The notes under the pieces were generated by a model that was not told where the DNA came from, did no database searches, and saw nothing but the letters and a program-made list of their open reading frames with translations. 64,000 nt of DNA from Bacillus subtilis (GTDB lineage Bacteria; Pseudomonadota; Alphaproteobacteria; Rhizobiales; Rhizobiaceae), in contig JAHREI010000002.1 of assembly GCA_021733665.1 (NCBI GenBank), positions 62,001 through 126,000 of the forward strand, read 5' to 3'. Positions 18,969-28,178 of the stretch are shown here, piece after piece. The position numbers and the translations under genes are program-made. Within the stretch, counting starts at the first letter, position 1, and each line of letters starts with the position of its first letter.

Positions 18969-19247
18969 GCGCTGAATTTACATCCTGAACCTTAGGGGCT
19001 GAACCTGTTATTATTTGCAAGATATGCAGAGTTGATGTCGCTTTATAATGAAATAATTCTAACGCGCAAACTCTTGTCATAATCTCAGTATCTATCATAG
19101 ATCTGTCTTGGCTAAAAATAGACGAAGAAACTAGGTTAACAAAACACTTATTCGTTAGAGATAGTAATTTATGGCTTGTGGTTTAGGCGGGATAGCGCCA
19201 CACAATGAGTGAGTTATGCGACTCTGTTTTTATCTGTTGGAGTTATT
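18969..19247. other. Divergent promoter region lptF/pepA
   Basis: About 279 AT-rich bases between divergent starts. Promoters for both genes are expected; only the pepA ribosome binding site TTGGAG (19236-19241) is clear. Confidence 0.5.
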
Positions 19248-20735
19248 ATGTCCAAAAATCCAGTCATCAAGTTCTCGAATTTTTCAGAAAAGCTGAAAGA
19301 TGTCGTGATTGTTCCTGTCAGCAAAGACGGTTCGGTTGCCGCTCAGGCTGCCCATGTCGGCGGTGAAGGCTTTGTCTCCGGTCTGATTACGAAAGCCGGT
19401 TTCAAGGGCAAGCTTGGTGCAACGCTTGAAACTTACCTCGCGGAAGGTGCGGGCGCGGAGCGTCTGGTGCTTGTTGGTATCGGTGATCCGGCTAAGCTCA
19501 AAAACGACGACTGGCTGAAAATCGGTGGCGCTGCGTTTGCTAAAATCGGCAAGTCGGCTGAAGCTAATGCGATTCTCGCTGTTGAAGGTCTGGAAATTTC
19601 CGCAGAAGCGTCTGCAGACTTTGCGCTTGGTGCACAGTTGCGCGCCTATCGCTTTGATAAATACAAGACCAAGAAAAATGAAGATAAAGCAGACGATAAA
19701 GACGTTAAGCTGACCATTCAGGTTGCTGATGCTGCCGGCGCTGAAAAAGCCTATGAAGCAGCCGCAGAAATTGGTGAAGGCGTTTTGCTGGCACGTGACC
19801 TCGTCAATGAGCCAGCCAATGTTCTCGGGCCTGTTGAGTTTGCTGCGGAAGCTGAGAAGCTTGAAAAACTCGGTGTGAAAATCACCATCCTTACCGAAAA
19901 AGAAATGAAGAAGCTCGGCATGGGTTCGCTGCTCGGCGTAGCTCAGGGTTCCGTTCGTCCGCCGCGTCTGGTGGTCATGGAATGGAATGGCGGCAAGGCT
20001 AAAGACAAGCCGGTTGCTTTTGTCGGTAAGGGCGTTGTGTTTGATACCGGCGGTATCTCCATCAAGCCTGCACTTGGCATGGAAGATATGAAAGGCGATA
20101 TGGGCGGTGCGGCTGCCGTTACCGGTTTGATGCGCGCACTGGCCGGACGTAAAGCCAAGGTCAATGTGGTTGGCGTGATCGGTCTGGTAGAGAATATGCC
20201 TGACGGTAATGCACAGCGTCCGGGCGATATTGTTACCAGCATGTCCGGTCAGACAATCGAAGTGATCAATACGGATGCAGAAGGTCGTCTGGTTCTGGCA
20301 GATGCACTGTATTATACTGCAAAAAACCACAAGCCACGCTTCATGATCAATCTGGCGACACTGACTGGTGCGATTGTTGTTGCTCTGGGTACACAGCATG
20401 CCGGCCTGTTCTCCAATGATGATGAACTGGCAGAGCAACTGTTTGCAGCAGGTCAAACAAGTGGTGAAAAACTGTGGCGCATGCCCCTGACCAAGGAATA
20501 CGATAAGATTATCGATTCCAAGTTTGCAGATATGCGTAACTCTTCCGGCCGTCCTGCTGGTTCGATCACCGCTGCACAATTCCTCAAGCGTTTTGTTGGC
20601 GATACATCTTGGGCGCATCTGGATATTGCCGGCACCGCAATGGATTCACCTGCAAGCGATTACAATGAATCCTGGGGCTCAGGCTTTGGTGTTCGCGTTC
20701 TGGATCGTCTGGTTCGCGACCATTACGAAGCGTAA
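19248..20735 (+). CDS. pepA: Leucyl aminopeptidase (M17)
   Basis: A 495-residue M17 metallopeptidase that removes N-terminal amino acids in the cytoplasm. The C-terminal catalytic domain has [29 protein letters not shown] and [16 protein letters not shown], which carry the two-metal ligands and catalytic Lys and Arg. The start at 19248 follows TTGGAG; the longer frame adds 13 residues without support. Divergent from lptF and upstream of holC, as in many Proteobacteria. Confidence 0.97.
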   Translation: MSKNPVIKFSNFSEKLKDVVIVPVSKDGSVAAQAAHVGGEGFVSGLITKAGFKGKLGATLETYLAEGAGAERLVLVGIGDPAKLKNDDWLKIGGAAFAKIGKSAEANAILAVEGLEISAEASADFALGAQLRAYRFDKYKTKKNEDKADDKDVKLTIQVADAAGAEKAYEAAAEIGEGVLLARDLVNEPANVLGPVEFAAEAEKLEKLGVKITILTEKEMKKLGMGSLLGVAQGSVRPPRLVVMEWNGGKAKDKPVAFVGKGVVFDTGGISIKPALGMEDMKGDMGGAAAVTGLMRALAGRKAKVNVVGVIGLVENMPDGNAQRPGDIVTSMSGQTIEVINTDAEGRLVLADALYYTAKNHKPRFMINLATLTGAIVVALGTQHAGLFSNDDELAEQLFAAGQTSGEKLWRMPLTKEYDKIIDSKFADMRNSSGRPAGSITAAQFLKRFVGDTSWAHLDIAGTAMDSPASDYNESWGSGFGVRVLDRLVRDHYEA

Positions 20736-20753
20736 GTACATTCCAATCACGAG

Positions 20754-20783
20754 AAAAGCCGGTGCGTCGCACCGGCTTTTTTT
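20754..20783 (+). terminator. Terminator after pepA
   Basis: AAAAGCCGGTGC (20754-20765) pairs with GCACCGGCTTTT (20769-20780), loop GTC, followed by further T residues. Confidence 0.92.
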
Positions 20784-20944
20784 ATGCTAATCTTTCCGTG
20801 CTCAACATTAATTGAATTCGCCGTGTGGATTTTCGATATGTTTTGCGGCAAGTTTTTGTTAAGATGTCACAAATAATTCATTAAGCCGCTTTGTCACCCG
20901 CAGTCATTTTACACGGGTAGAGCCTTCTTTATCCGGATAATTCT

Positions 20945-21553
20945 GTGTTTCCATCCTATTCTTCACGTGGCTTTATTGGCCTGACAATTGTGCTGCTTTT
21001 GCTGAATGCAGTGTTCTTTTATCTCGTTACCGACCTGAACAATCTGGCAGTTGAGATGGGAGAAGAGGGGCTGCTGGAAAATCTGCAACTGGTTTATCTT
21101 GGTCTTGCCGCAGTTGCATTTCTGATCGGCGGCTTACGCAGTGAAGGGCCGGCACGTATGTTTGCTATCGGCATGTGTCTTTTGATGCTGATTTTTTTCT
21201 TTCGAGAATTCGAAATTGAACCGACAGGGCCTGTCAGTAGTTATATCAAATCCCGTGCATTTCGCTGGCATGAAGCCATCGTTGTCATTGGTTTTGCCGC
21301 GATTTATATTTTCCGTCATACGGATTATGTGCGTCCTGCATTAAAGTTTGTGTTTAGCAGCAAGGCATGGCCGTTTTATATGGCTGCCGGGCTTATCCTC
21401 TTTGGTGAAGTTTTTGAAAAAATGGACAGTTTTGCCTATCATGAATTTCTTGAAGAGGTTTTCGAAAGCCTGAGCTATTTTATGTTGCTCTGCCTTGGTG
21501 TGCGCAGCTTCCTTGCTGCACCTGCTCAAAAACAAAGTGCTAAAGCTGTATAA
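20945..21553 (+). CDS. Unknown six-helix inner membrane protein
   Basis: A 202-residue protein not recognised as a named family. Six hydrophobic segments can be seen, near residues 9-28, 44-62, 70-87, 106-124, 140-156 and 170-190. Between them lie acidic loops (VEMGEEGLLENLQ and FEKMDSFAYHEFLEEVFE) and a FREFEIEP motif after helix 3. The Glu/His-rich loops could bind a metal or ligand; that is only a guess. GTG start at 20945. It stands alone between terminators at 20754 and 21582, upstream of holC. Confidence 0.7.
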   Translation: MFPSYSSRGFIGLTIVLLLLNAVFFYLVTDLNNLAVEMGEEGLLENLQLVYLGLAAVAFLIGGLRSEGPARMFAIGMCLLMLIFFFREFEIEPTGPVSSYIKSRAFRWHEAIVVIGFAAIYIFRHTDYVRPALKFVFSSKAWPFYMAAGLILFGEVFEKMDSFAYHEFLEEVFESLSYFMLLCLGVRSFLAAPAQKQSAKAV

Positions 21554-21581
21554 TTCACAGCTTAGATAGTTTTTATGTATG

Positions 21582-21613
21582 AAACGGCCTGTCTGATCGA
21601 CAGGCCGTTTTGT
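21582..21613 (+). terminator. Terminator before holC
   Basis: AAACGGCCTGTC (21582-21593) pairs with GACAGGCCGTTT (21599-21610), loop TGATC, then TTGTTT. It separates the membrane protein gene from holC. Confidence 0.88.
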
Positions 21614-21683
21614 TTCTGGTTTAAGCTTTTATCCGGTATAGTTGAGATGTGAGAGGTAAGGGGAATTCTCCCTGTATTGGTCG

Positions 21684-22133
21684 ATGGCTGAAATTCTGTT
21701 TTATCATCTGACTGAATCCGTTCTGGATGAGGCTTTGCCGGGTCTGGTTGACCGCTCGCTGGAGCGCGGCTGGCGCGTGGTGATTCAGATGACCTCGGAA
21801 GAGCGACGGGAAGAACTCGACCGGCTTCTATGGACATGGAACAATACGTCCTTTCTGGCGCATGGCACGGATGTGCAGCCGAATGCAGAACATCAGCCGG
21901 CACTGCTCACGACCACCACAGACACTCTGAACGGTGCGACTGTACGCTTTGTGGTTGAGGGGGCTGATATTGTCGGTGCTGAGAATTACGATCGTCTGGT
22001 CGTGATGTTCGACGGTCATGATGCAGCTCAGCTGACCAAAGCGCGTGAGCAGTGGAAGAGCCTGAAAGCGGCCGGTCATCAGTTGACCTATTGGCAGCAG
22101 AATGCGGATCGCCGCTGGGAGAAAAAAGCATGA
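21684..22133 (+). CDS. holC: DNA polymerase III chi subunit
   Basis: A 149-residue HolC, the clamp-loader accessory subunit that contacts SSB. It opens MAEILFYHLTESVLDEALP and has the family pattern DRSLERGWRVVIQ, LDRLLWTWNNTSFLAHGT and YDRLVVMFDGHD. Downstream of pepA as in other Proteobacteria. Its TGA overlaps the next ATG by four bases. Confidence 0.93.
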   Translation: MAEILFYHLTESVLDEALPGLVDRSLERGWRVVIQMTSEERREELDRLLWTWNNTSFLAHGTDVQPNAEHQPALLTTTTDTLNGATVRFVVEGADIVGAENYDRLVVMFDGHDAAQLTKAREQWKSLKAAGHQLTYWQQNADRRWEKKA

Positions 22134-22687
22134 CGCGCATTTTCTGTATTTTGCTGTTTCTGGGCGGTCTGGCGACCGGTGTGATCTGGCCGTGGGCGCA
22201 GCGTCATTTTGGTGGCGAAGAAATCGGCACATGGCCTCTCTATCAGCGTGAAACAGGCTATCAGACTGCAAAGGTGCAATTAAAGCCTGAAGATGCACCG
22301 CTGCGGATCTTTGTTGATGCCAGGCCGATGCAGGGCGCTATCAGCGGTCAAAGACCGTCTGTGCTCAATCTCGCAGTCTCACGCGATGGCGTGCCGGTTC
22401 TGGCTGAGCGCCTCAGCTACAGTCCGAAAAGCGGTAATGAACAGCGTGATCTTCCGCAAAGTGGTGCAGTAATCCGTCAGGACGCGAAGGATATGGAGAC
22501 ACTGCAAGCCGGGACTTACGAGTTCAGTGTGCGGGCAGTGGAAGATGGTTTGTCGCTGACACGCGCTGATCTGGTTTTACGCCGTGGTGCGCCACCGGTT
22601 GATGAGAACTACGTCACGCTGGGTGTAGTCGTCATGGTGGCAGGTCTTTACGGATTTATGCGTTTTCGCAGACGTCCGAAAGCTTAA
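22130..22687 (+). CDS. Unknown bitopic membrane protein coupled to holC
   Basis: A 185-residue protein of no family I recognise. An N-terminal hydrophobic stretch (TRIFCILLFLGGLATGVIW) is followed by a soluble, probably periplasmic, beta-rich region of about 125 residues, then a C-terminal helix (TLGVVVMVAGLYGFM) and a basic tail RFRRRPKA. The start at 22130 overlaps the holC stop (ATGA), with GGGAG upstream, so it is translationally coupled to holC. A longer frame from 22052 overlaps holC and is not favoured. Confidence 0.75.
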   Translation: MTRIFCILLFLGGLATGVIWPWAQRHFGGEEIGTWPLYQRETGYQTAKVQLKPEDAPLRIFVDARPMQGAISGQRPSVLNLAVSRDGVPVLAERLSYSPKSGNEQRDLPQSGAVIRQDAKDMETLQAGTYEFSVRAVEDGLSLTRADLVLRRGAPPVDENYVTLGVVVMVAGLYGFMRFRRRPKA

Positions 22688-22698
22688 AATCCTTCAAT

Positions 22699-22742
22699 AA
22701 ATTAAGCCCGCCGGTTCACTGAAACGGCGGGCTTAAATTTTA
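22699..22742. terminator. Bidirectional terminator
   Basis: TTAAGCCCGCCG (22702-22713) pairs with CGGCGGGCTTAA (22725-22736), with T residues after it on the plus strand. It lies between the convergent holC unit and the ABC-F gene. Confidence 0.82.
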
Positions 22743-22759
22743 ACAGAACGGGTATTGTT

Positions 22760-24667
22760 TTACTCGGCCATAGCCTCTTCATATTCCGCAGAATAGGTCA
22801 GCCATTTTTCTTCCGCGTCAGCCAGTTTGGTTTCTGCGGCCTTCAGATCAATGTTGAACTGCACAGCTTTCTGGGCATCCTTGGTATAAAGCTCTGGATC
22901 TTCCAGTTTGCTTTTCAGCCCTTGAATCTCTTTCTGCAGTTTTTGCATTAAAGATTCGGAATCATTAATCTTTTTCTGCAGTGGCTTAAGCTGATCGCGC
23001 TTCTGTGCAGCCAGTTTACGTTGCTCAACTTTGCTGAGTTTCGGCCCTTCATCAACGAGAGCGACCTCCTGAACAACCTCAGTTGTGCTGTTCGGAGTGC
23101 TTTTATCGCTGAGTACCAGTGAGCGGTAATCATCAAGATCGCCGTCATAAGGTTTGACTGTACCGTTACGCACCAGCCAGAGACGATCCATGGTCGCTTC
23201 GATCAGGTGGCGATCATGGGCGATGAGGATAACAGCACCTTTGAAATCATTCAGCGCGTGAACGAGTTCTTCACGGCTGTCGATATCCAGATGGTTGGTC
23301 GGCTCATCGAGGATCAGCAGGTTCGGGCCGTGGAATGTGGCCAGCCCCATCAGCAAACGTGCTTTTTCACCACCGGAAAGCTCTTTGGCTTTGGTGAGCA
23401 TTTTTTCCGTTGCCAGCCCCATCTGGGCGACGCGGGCGCGCACTTTTGCTTCCGGCGCATCCGGCATTAGTTTGCGTACATGCTCGATGGCATTATCTTC
23501 CGGCACCAGATCATCAAGCTGGTGCTGCGCAAAGAAAGCCACTTTCAACGCCGGTGATAGGGTCAGAGTGCCACCCTCAGGTTTCAGCCGTCCGGAGATC
23601 AGCTTGGCCAGCGTCGACTTACCGTTACCATTGGAACCGAGCAGCGCAATGCGGTCGTCATTATCAATACGCAATGAGAGATTGCGCAGGATTGGCTTGC
23701 CGGTTTCATAACCGACATCGGCATTTTCCAGTGCGATGATTGGCGAAGCTGCCGCTTTTTCCGCTTCAGGAAATTTGAACGGCTGCACATGCTCATCATA
23801 ATGCGCGGCAATCGGCTTTAGCTTTTGCAGGGCTTTCAGGCGGGACTGTGCCTGACGTGCCTTGGAAGCCTTGGCGCGGAACCGCTCCACGAAAGTTTCC
23901 ATGTGCTTGCGATGGGCTTCCTGCTTTACACGCTGCTTCTGCTGCAATTCCAGCATTTCGGCGCGCTGGCGCTCGAACTGGTCATAATTGCCTTTCCAGA
24001 AGGTCAGCTTTTTATTTTCCAGATGCAGAATGGAATTGGTAGCCGAATTCAGCAGATCGCGATCATGGCTGATGATGATGACCGTGTAAGGGTAGCGCTT
24101 GATATAATCGATCAGCCACAACACGCCTTCAAGGTCGAGGTAGTTGGTCGGCTCATCCAGCAGCAGCAGATCAGGCTGGGCGAACAGTACAGCCGCCAGA
24201 GCCACACGCATACGCCAGCCACCGGAGAATGACGAGGCAGGGCGCAACTGTGCTTCCGCATCAAAACCAAGGCCGGAAAGAATAGCACTGGCGCGGGCTT
24301 CTGCTGAATGAGATTCAATATCGGCAAGGCGGATATGAATTTCAGAAATACGTGCCGGATCAGTCGCTGTTTCTGCTTCTTGCAACAGAGCCAGTCGTTC
24401 TTTATCGGCTTTGAGTACAATCTCGATCAGCGATTCCTCTGTACCAGGTGCTTCCTGCGCAACCTGACCGATGCGGGTGTTTTTCGGAATGGAGATATCG
24501 CCGGTATCCGACGATAATTCACCGGTAATCACCTTGAACAGTGTTGATTTGCCCGTACCGTTGCGGCCGACAAAACCGGTCTTTGAACCAGATGGCAGTG
24601 TTGCACTGCCATGGTCGATGAGGACGCGTCCGACCATGCGGACGGTTATATCATTAAGGATCAACAT
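22760..24667 (-). CDS. ABC-F ATPase, YheS/Uup type
   Basis: About 635 residues with two ATP-binding cassettes and no membrane segments, so a ribosome-associated ABC-F protein rather than a transporter. Cassette 1: GRNGTGKST, FSGGWRMR, LLLLDEPTN. Linker: basic and helical (FRAKASKARQAQSRLK). Cassette 2: GSNGNGKST, LSGGEKARLL, LLILDEPTNHLD. The last ~85 residues are a charged coiled coil. The pattern resembles E. coli YheS most. The start is chosen at MLILNDITVRMVG (24667); an in-frame ATG at 24694 is possible, and no clear ribosome binding site decides it. Confidence 0.88.
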   Translation of the reverse strand: MLILNDITVRMVGRVLIDHGSATLPSGSKTGFVGRNGTGKSTLFKVITGELSSDTGDISIPKNTRIGQVAQEAPGTEESLIEIVLKADKERLALLQEAETATDPARISEIHIRLADIESHSAEARASAILSGLGFDAEAQLRPASSFSGGWRMRVALAAVLFAQPDLLLLDEPTNYLDLEGVLWLIDYIKRYPYTVIIISHDRDLLNSATNSILHLENKKLTFWKGNYDQFERQRAEMLELQQKQRVKQEAHRKHMETFVERFRAKASKARQAQSRLKALQKLKPIAAHYDEHVQPFKFPEAEKAAASPIIALENADVGYETGKPILRNLSLRIDNDDRIALLGSNGNGKSTLAKLISGRLKPEGGTLTLSPALKVAFFAQHQLDDLVPEDNAIEHVRKLMPDAPEAKVRARVAQMGLATEKMLTKAKELSGGEKARLLMGLATFHGPNLLILDEPTNHLDIDSREELVHALNDFKGAVILIAHDRHLIEATMDRLWLVRNGTVKPYDGDLDDYRSLVLSDKSTPNSTTEVVQEVALVDEGPKLSKVEQRKLAAQKRDQLKPLQKKINDSESLMQKLQKEIQGLKSKLEDPELYTKDAQKAVQFNIDLKAAETKLADAEEKWLTYSAEYEEAMAE

Positions 24668-24745
24668 AGAGCGGTTTTGCACGGGATATTGCATTTGTGC
24701 AAGAGGCAAAAACGCCCGAAAGAGACAGCAAATGAACGGAAAATA

Positions 24746-25261
24746 TCAGACGAAGCGGCGACCGCTTTCCGATTTCTGGAAAATCATCATGTCCAGATCC
24801 GGTGCGGGATGTTTCAGCATGGTGAGTGCAGCGTGAACCTGTCCGCGATAATGAGTCTGATGGTTGAACATATGGGCAAGGGCAGGGGCAAGGCGCTGGC
24901 TGATGGTGCGCATATCGCTCATATTAAGAAACACGAAGCGGCCGGATACCTCTGCGGGAGAGAGGCCTTCCAGCCACTCCAGAATACGCGCATCTTCCTG
25001 CATACGTGCTGCACGCAGATCAGCTAAGGCCAGATAGAGAATAGCATCCGGTGTTTTCGGATGGTCACCTTCACCGGTAAAGCGCTTCATCCATAGCCGG
25101 TCATTGCCCAGCAGATGATTGAGTGTGGCGTGGATGGATTTGTAAAACAGGCCGGCATCCTGCCGGTATTCGCTTTCGCTTAAAACTGAGACACCATCAA
25201 ACAGCTGTTTATTCGCCCAGCCATTATAGGCAGCAAGCATTTGAAAATGTTGCTTCATCAT
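24746..25261 (-). CDS. DinB family protein
   Basis: A 171-residue four-helix-bundle protein of the DinB/YfiT type. It opens MMKQHFQMLAAYNGWANKQL and has SIHATLNHLLGNDRLWMKRF and HMFNHQTHYRGQVHAAL. His residues in HATLNHLL and in HMFNHQTHYRGQ match the family's metal-binding triad. Some members are thiol transferases acting with bacillithiol or mycothiol; the substrate here is unknown. Stands alone next to the ABC-F gene. Either of the two adjacent ATG codons could be the start. Confidence 0.85.
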   Translation of the reverse strand: MMKQHFQMLAAYNGWANKQLFDGVSVLSESEYRQDAGLFYKSIHATLNHLLGNDRLWMKRFTGEGDHPKTPDAILYLALADLRAARMQEDARILEWLEGLSPAEVSGRFVFLNMSDMRTISQRLAPALAHMFNHQTHYRGQVHAALTMLKHPAPDLDMMIFQKSESGRRFV

Positions 25262-25612
25262 TCAGCTTTCTTCAAAGTTTAAAGTAGCTTTATCCCGCCT
25301 GAAAAAGCAGAATCGCGGCTATTCCGTTCATACCCGTTAACTATAACCTGTCCTGGCCGTTATAGCAGGCTAAATCGCTGTATTATCAGTGCTTTGTCAT
25401 TTCATTGTATTATGTAGAAGTTATGTATGGTGGTGCAGATAAAATGATGCTCAGAACGGCGCGGCCGGATTGAGCTGTCAGAAACAGAACAGGGCGCGTA
25501 TTTATAGCGTTTTCAGTCGCATTTTACGGCAGATTTAATGATCTTATTTGACTGTAAATGGCTGTGAGGGTATAGAACGGCACCTTTCCTCAAAATATAT
25601 ACAGGACAACCA
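25262..25612. other. Divergent intergenic region DinB gene/ndk
   Basis: About 351 bases. A 7-bp inverted repeat, CTATAAC (25341-25347) with GTTATAG (25359-25365), lies in the left part and could be an operator or chance. The rest should include the ndk promoter. No gene is seen. Confidence 0.45.
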
Positions 25613-26035
25613 ATGGCCATCGAACGTACCTTTTCCATGATCAAGCCAGATGCAACCAAGCGCAACCTGACCGGTGCAATCACCGCCAAGCTCGAAGAAG
25701 CTGGTCTGCGTGTTGTTGCTTCCAAGCGCGTATGGATGAGCAAGCGCGAAGCTGAAGGCTTCTACGCTGTGCATGCTGCACGTCCTTTCTTCGGTGAACT
25801 GGTTGAAACCATGACTTCCGGCCCGACAATCGTTCAGGTTCTGGAAGGCGAAAACGCCATCCTGAAAAACCGCGAAGTTATGGGCGCAACAAACCCGGCA
25901 GATGCTGCTGAAGGCACAATCCGTAAAACCTTCGCTCTGTCGATCGGTGAAAACTCAGTACACGGTTCCGATGCTCCTGAAACAGCTGCACAGGAAATCA
26001 CCTACTGGTTCTCTTCAACAGAAATCGTTGGCTAA
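25613..26035 (+). CDS. ndk: Nucleoside diphosphate kinase
   Basis: A 140-residue NDK that exchanges phosphate between NTPs and NDPs through a phospho-His. It opens [19 protein letters not shown], has [15 protein letters not shown], and the active-site His is in [14 protein letters not shown] (near 117). Standard length. The gene looks rich in preferred codons, as expected for high expression. Followed by a repeat and a terminator. Confidence 0.98.
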   Translation: MAIERTFSMIKPDATKRNLTGAITAKLEEAGLRVVASKRVWMSKREAEGFYAVHAARPFFGELVETMTSGPTIVQVLEGENAILKNREVMGATNPADAAEGTIRKTFALSIGENSVHGSDAPETAAQEITYWFSSTEIVG

Positions 26036-26056
26036 TCTGATTAGCTGCTGATTTAA

Positions 26057-26102
26057 AGCATTTCCGCAAAAGTGGGTACCGGTTTTGCGTTAGATAATGC
26101 GT
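26057..26102 (+). repeat. Single-module palindromic repeat
   Basis: Module 1 only: GCATT pairs with AATGC on the outside and GCAAAA with TTTTGC inside, around GTGGGTACCGG. It is nearly identical to the reverse complement of the copy at 34240-34286. Confidence 0.85.
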
Positions 26103-26118
26103 CAAAGAAAATGAAAAG

Positions 26119-26147
26119 AAGCACCGCAGCGATGCGGTGCTTTTTTT
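26119..26147 (+). terminator. Terminator after ndk
   Basis: GCACCGCA (26121-26128) pairs with TGCGGTGC (26133-26140), followed by seven T residues. Confidence 0.9.
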
Positions 26148-26161
26148 ATGCGGTAAAATAT

Positions 26162-26193
26162 AAAAAAAGGGCGCTTATTTTGAATAAGCGCCC
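26162..26193 (-). terminator. Terminator for the YbaY-META gene
   Basis: GGGCGCTTATT (26169-26179) pairs with AATAAGCGCCC (26183-26193). On the minus strand it is followed by a run of seven T residues. Confidence 0.9.
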
Positions 26194-26217
26194 GTTCTCA
26201 TAAAATTATAGGGTGGA

Positions 26218-27012
26218 TCAGCCGTTGCTGGCGAGCCGTGCGAGTTCCTGTCCGTTTTCACCCAGCAGATAGAGCTTGCCATTGCTGATGTTGAACTGAC
26301 GGGTCTGTTTCAGAACATCCAGAAATTTAGTTTCCTGATCCATCAGTGCCGGTGGGCACTGCATGAATGTGGAGCCGATTGTGCCAAAGCTCAATGCTTC
26401 ACCGGTAATGGTTGCTTTGCCAAAATAGCCGTTGCAACCGCCGGAGCCGGAAACTTCACCGGTTGGCGAAATTGACAATGTGGTTTGCGCCGTATCAATT
26501 ACGCCTGCACCGCGAATGTCTTCAGTCAGCCATTGGTGATTTTCCAGTGTGAGCGGCGCTTGTACGGCAGCATTATTGCGCACATTGACAACACGGATTT
26601 CATACGGATTTTTGAACTGTTCCGGATTGAATTCATGCCGTGTATCATTAATGAACCAGAGGGTATCACCGGCACTGATACGTGCCTGCAGCGCATAAGT
26701 ATGTCCGGCTTCCAGCTTGGAAATGTTAAACTTCAGTTCAAACGGAATAGGAGCCGAAGGAATAGTGGTGAGTTGCTGCTCGGCAATAATCTTCGCAGGC
26801 GCATCTGCCAGAGAGACATCCTGCAACTGTACAGTCAATGTTGCTTCCGGCGGCAGGGCAATGCGCTCGCGATACATAACTGTGCCACGAATGCTCTTCT
26901 CAGATGCGATGCTTTGCGTTGGCATGGCCGAGGACAGGATCATAGCGCTGCCACCCAGTACGGCAAGACCGACCAGAGATGCTGCAATAATCCGCGCTTT
27001 ACCAATCAACAT
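26218..27012 (-). CDS. Exported YbaY-like plus META-domain protein
   Basis: A 264-residue protein with an N-terminal signal or anchor (residues 8-36). Residues about 40-145 match the YbaY/YscW-like lipoprotein fold (RGTVMYRERIALPPEATLTVQLQDVS and ALQARISAGDTLWFINDT). Residues about 155-262 form a META (HslJ-like) domain with GCNGYFGKATITG and MQCPPALMDQETKFL. Both are envelope stress or heat-shock linked families of unknown activity. No lipobox Cys is seen after the signal, so it may be membrane-anchored or periplasmic. Confidence 0.82.
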   Translation of the reverse strand: MLIGKARIIAASLVGLAVLGGSAMILSSAMPTQSIASEKSIRGTVMYRERIALPPEATLTVQLQDVSLADAPAKIIAEQQLTTIPSAPIPFELKFNISKLEAGHTYALQARISAGDTLWFINDTRHEFNPEQFKNPYEIRVVNVRNNAAVQAPLTLENHQWLTEDIRGAGVIDTAQTTLSISPTGEVSGSGGCNGYFGKATITGEALSFGTIGSTFMQCPPALMDQETKFLDVLKQTRQFNISNGKLYLLGENGQELARLASNG

Positions 27013-27428
27013 AGTTCGTCCTGTTTGTTGTTTAGTCTGTCAGAGCACTTCTTTTGCGGAAATGATCAAGACAAACATATTAGCCGGTAATCTATTAACG
27101 GCGAATGATTAAACACAACATTGTGGTTAAGATTTAACCTTAACCGGTTTTAGTCAATATTTTTCTACGGCTTTATGCTTGGAAAAATCTTTAGTGCTAT
27201 TTTTAAAAATTGAATTTCTATTGCGGCATCAGTGCTGAAATCAGCAAGCTGATCACAAATCAGAAAGGCAATGATTCATGCTGGCATGATTGTACAGATT
27301 TTATGGTTTACTTATGGCAATGCAAGCTGCTGTAAATAATTTCATATGATTGTTAAAATCATCTAACCGCTTGTAAAAGTTTATTCTTTTTTATGAGGGA
27401 GATCAGTGTGAGCATCCCCGCGGTATGA
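27013..27428. other. Intergenic region YbaY-META/moaE
   Basis: About 416 AT-rich bases upstream of the YbaY-META gene and downstream of moaE. No coding sequence, hairpin terminator or repeat is evident. The META gene promoter probably lies near 27013-27120. Confidence 0.5.
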
Positions 27429-27908
27429 TTACCGGTCTTGCCAGCGTTTTTTCAGATTCGCATCACTGGCTTTGGCTTTCACCCAGGCCGATTGTGGATC
27501 GGTATCTGTGCGGGCAGGGGCTGCTAAATGCTCTTTTTTCCAGAATGGGGCATCGCTTTTCAGATAATCCATCAGAAACTCTGCCGCTTCAAACGCCACC
27601 TGACGATGTTTGCTGGCGGTAGCGACAAAAACAATCTGTTCGCCTGCCTTAATCATACCGCTGCGATGCACAATGGTAACGGCCTGTAGCGGCCAGCGTT
27701 GCAGGGCATTTTCCGCAATACGTGTGAGTTGCGCTTCGGCCATACCCGGATAATGTTCGAGTTCTAGTGCCAGTAGTGTTTTATTTTCATCGCGGCAATA
27801 GCCGGTAAAGCTGACAACGGCGCCGATATCGGTGCGCCCGTCAGTCATGCGCGAGGTCAGTGCAGCCGCATCAAAATCATCCGTTGAGACGAGGACATAC
27901 GGCTGCAT
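27429..27908 (-). CDS. moaE: Molybdopterin synthase large subunit
   Basis: A 159-residue MoaE that, with MoaD, inserts the two dithiolene sulfurs into precursor Z. It has GAVVSFTGYCRD, LELEHYPGMAEAQL, VTIVHRSGMIKAGEQIVFVATASKHR, and the catalytic Lys region LKSDAPFWKKEH. Its start lies four bases after moaD, so the two subunits are co-expressed. A window neighbour that could use molybdopterin is the oxidoreductase at 38423. Confidence 0.95.
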   Translation of the reverse strand: MQPYVLVSTDDFDAAALTSRMTDGRTDIGAVVSFTGYCRDENKTLLALELEHYPGMAEAQLTRIAENALQRWPLQAVTIVHRSGMIKAGEQIVFVATASKHRQVAFEAAEFLMDYLKSDAPFWKKEHLAAPARTDTDPQSAWVKAKASDANLKKRWQDR

Positions 27909-27912
27909 GTTG

Positions 27913-28170
27913 TTAGCCTCCGGTCATCGGAGGGAAGAGAGCGATCTCATGAGCACCGGCAAGAGGTGTGTCATGCTCTACATGCTCCTGATTGATCGCA
28001 ACACGGATGACATCGGCGAAACGTAAGGCTTGTGCATAGTTTTCGCCGAGACCGGTCAGATGTTTCAGGAGGTCAGACACAGTTATAACACTGACCGGCA
28101 GGCTCAGTGTTTCTTCCTGCTTGCCGATCTGCTCCCGAACCCATGCAAAATAAACCAGTTTGACTGTCAT
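27913..28170 (-). CDS. moaD: Molybdopterin synthase sulfur carrier subunit
   Basis: An 85-residue ubiquitin-fold protein ending in the required Gly-Gly (ALFPPMTGG), the site of thiocarboxylation. It opens MTVKLVYFAWVREQIGKQEE. The start at 28170 is chosen because the longer frame runs into pgsA. It is four bases from moaE and eight bases after pgsA. Confidence 0.94.
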   Translation of the reverse strand: MTVKLVYFAWVREQIGKQEETLSLPVSVITVSDLLKHLTGLGENYAQALRFADVIRVAINQEHVEHDTPLAGAHEIALFPPMTGG

Positions 28171-28178
28171 GGCTTTGA

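Noticed and set aside
19284-20618. A 444-residue open frame on the minus strand
   Set aside because: It lies wholly antisense to pepA, whose motifs are intact. The translation is rich in Cys, His and Thr with no recognisable domain, typical of a shadow frame.
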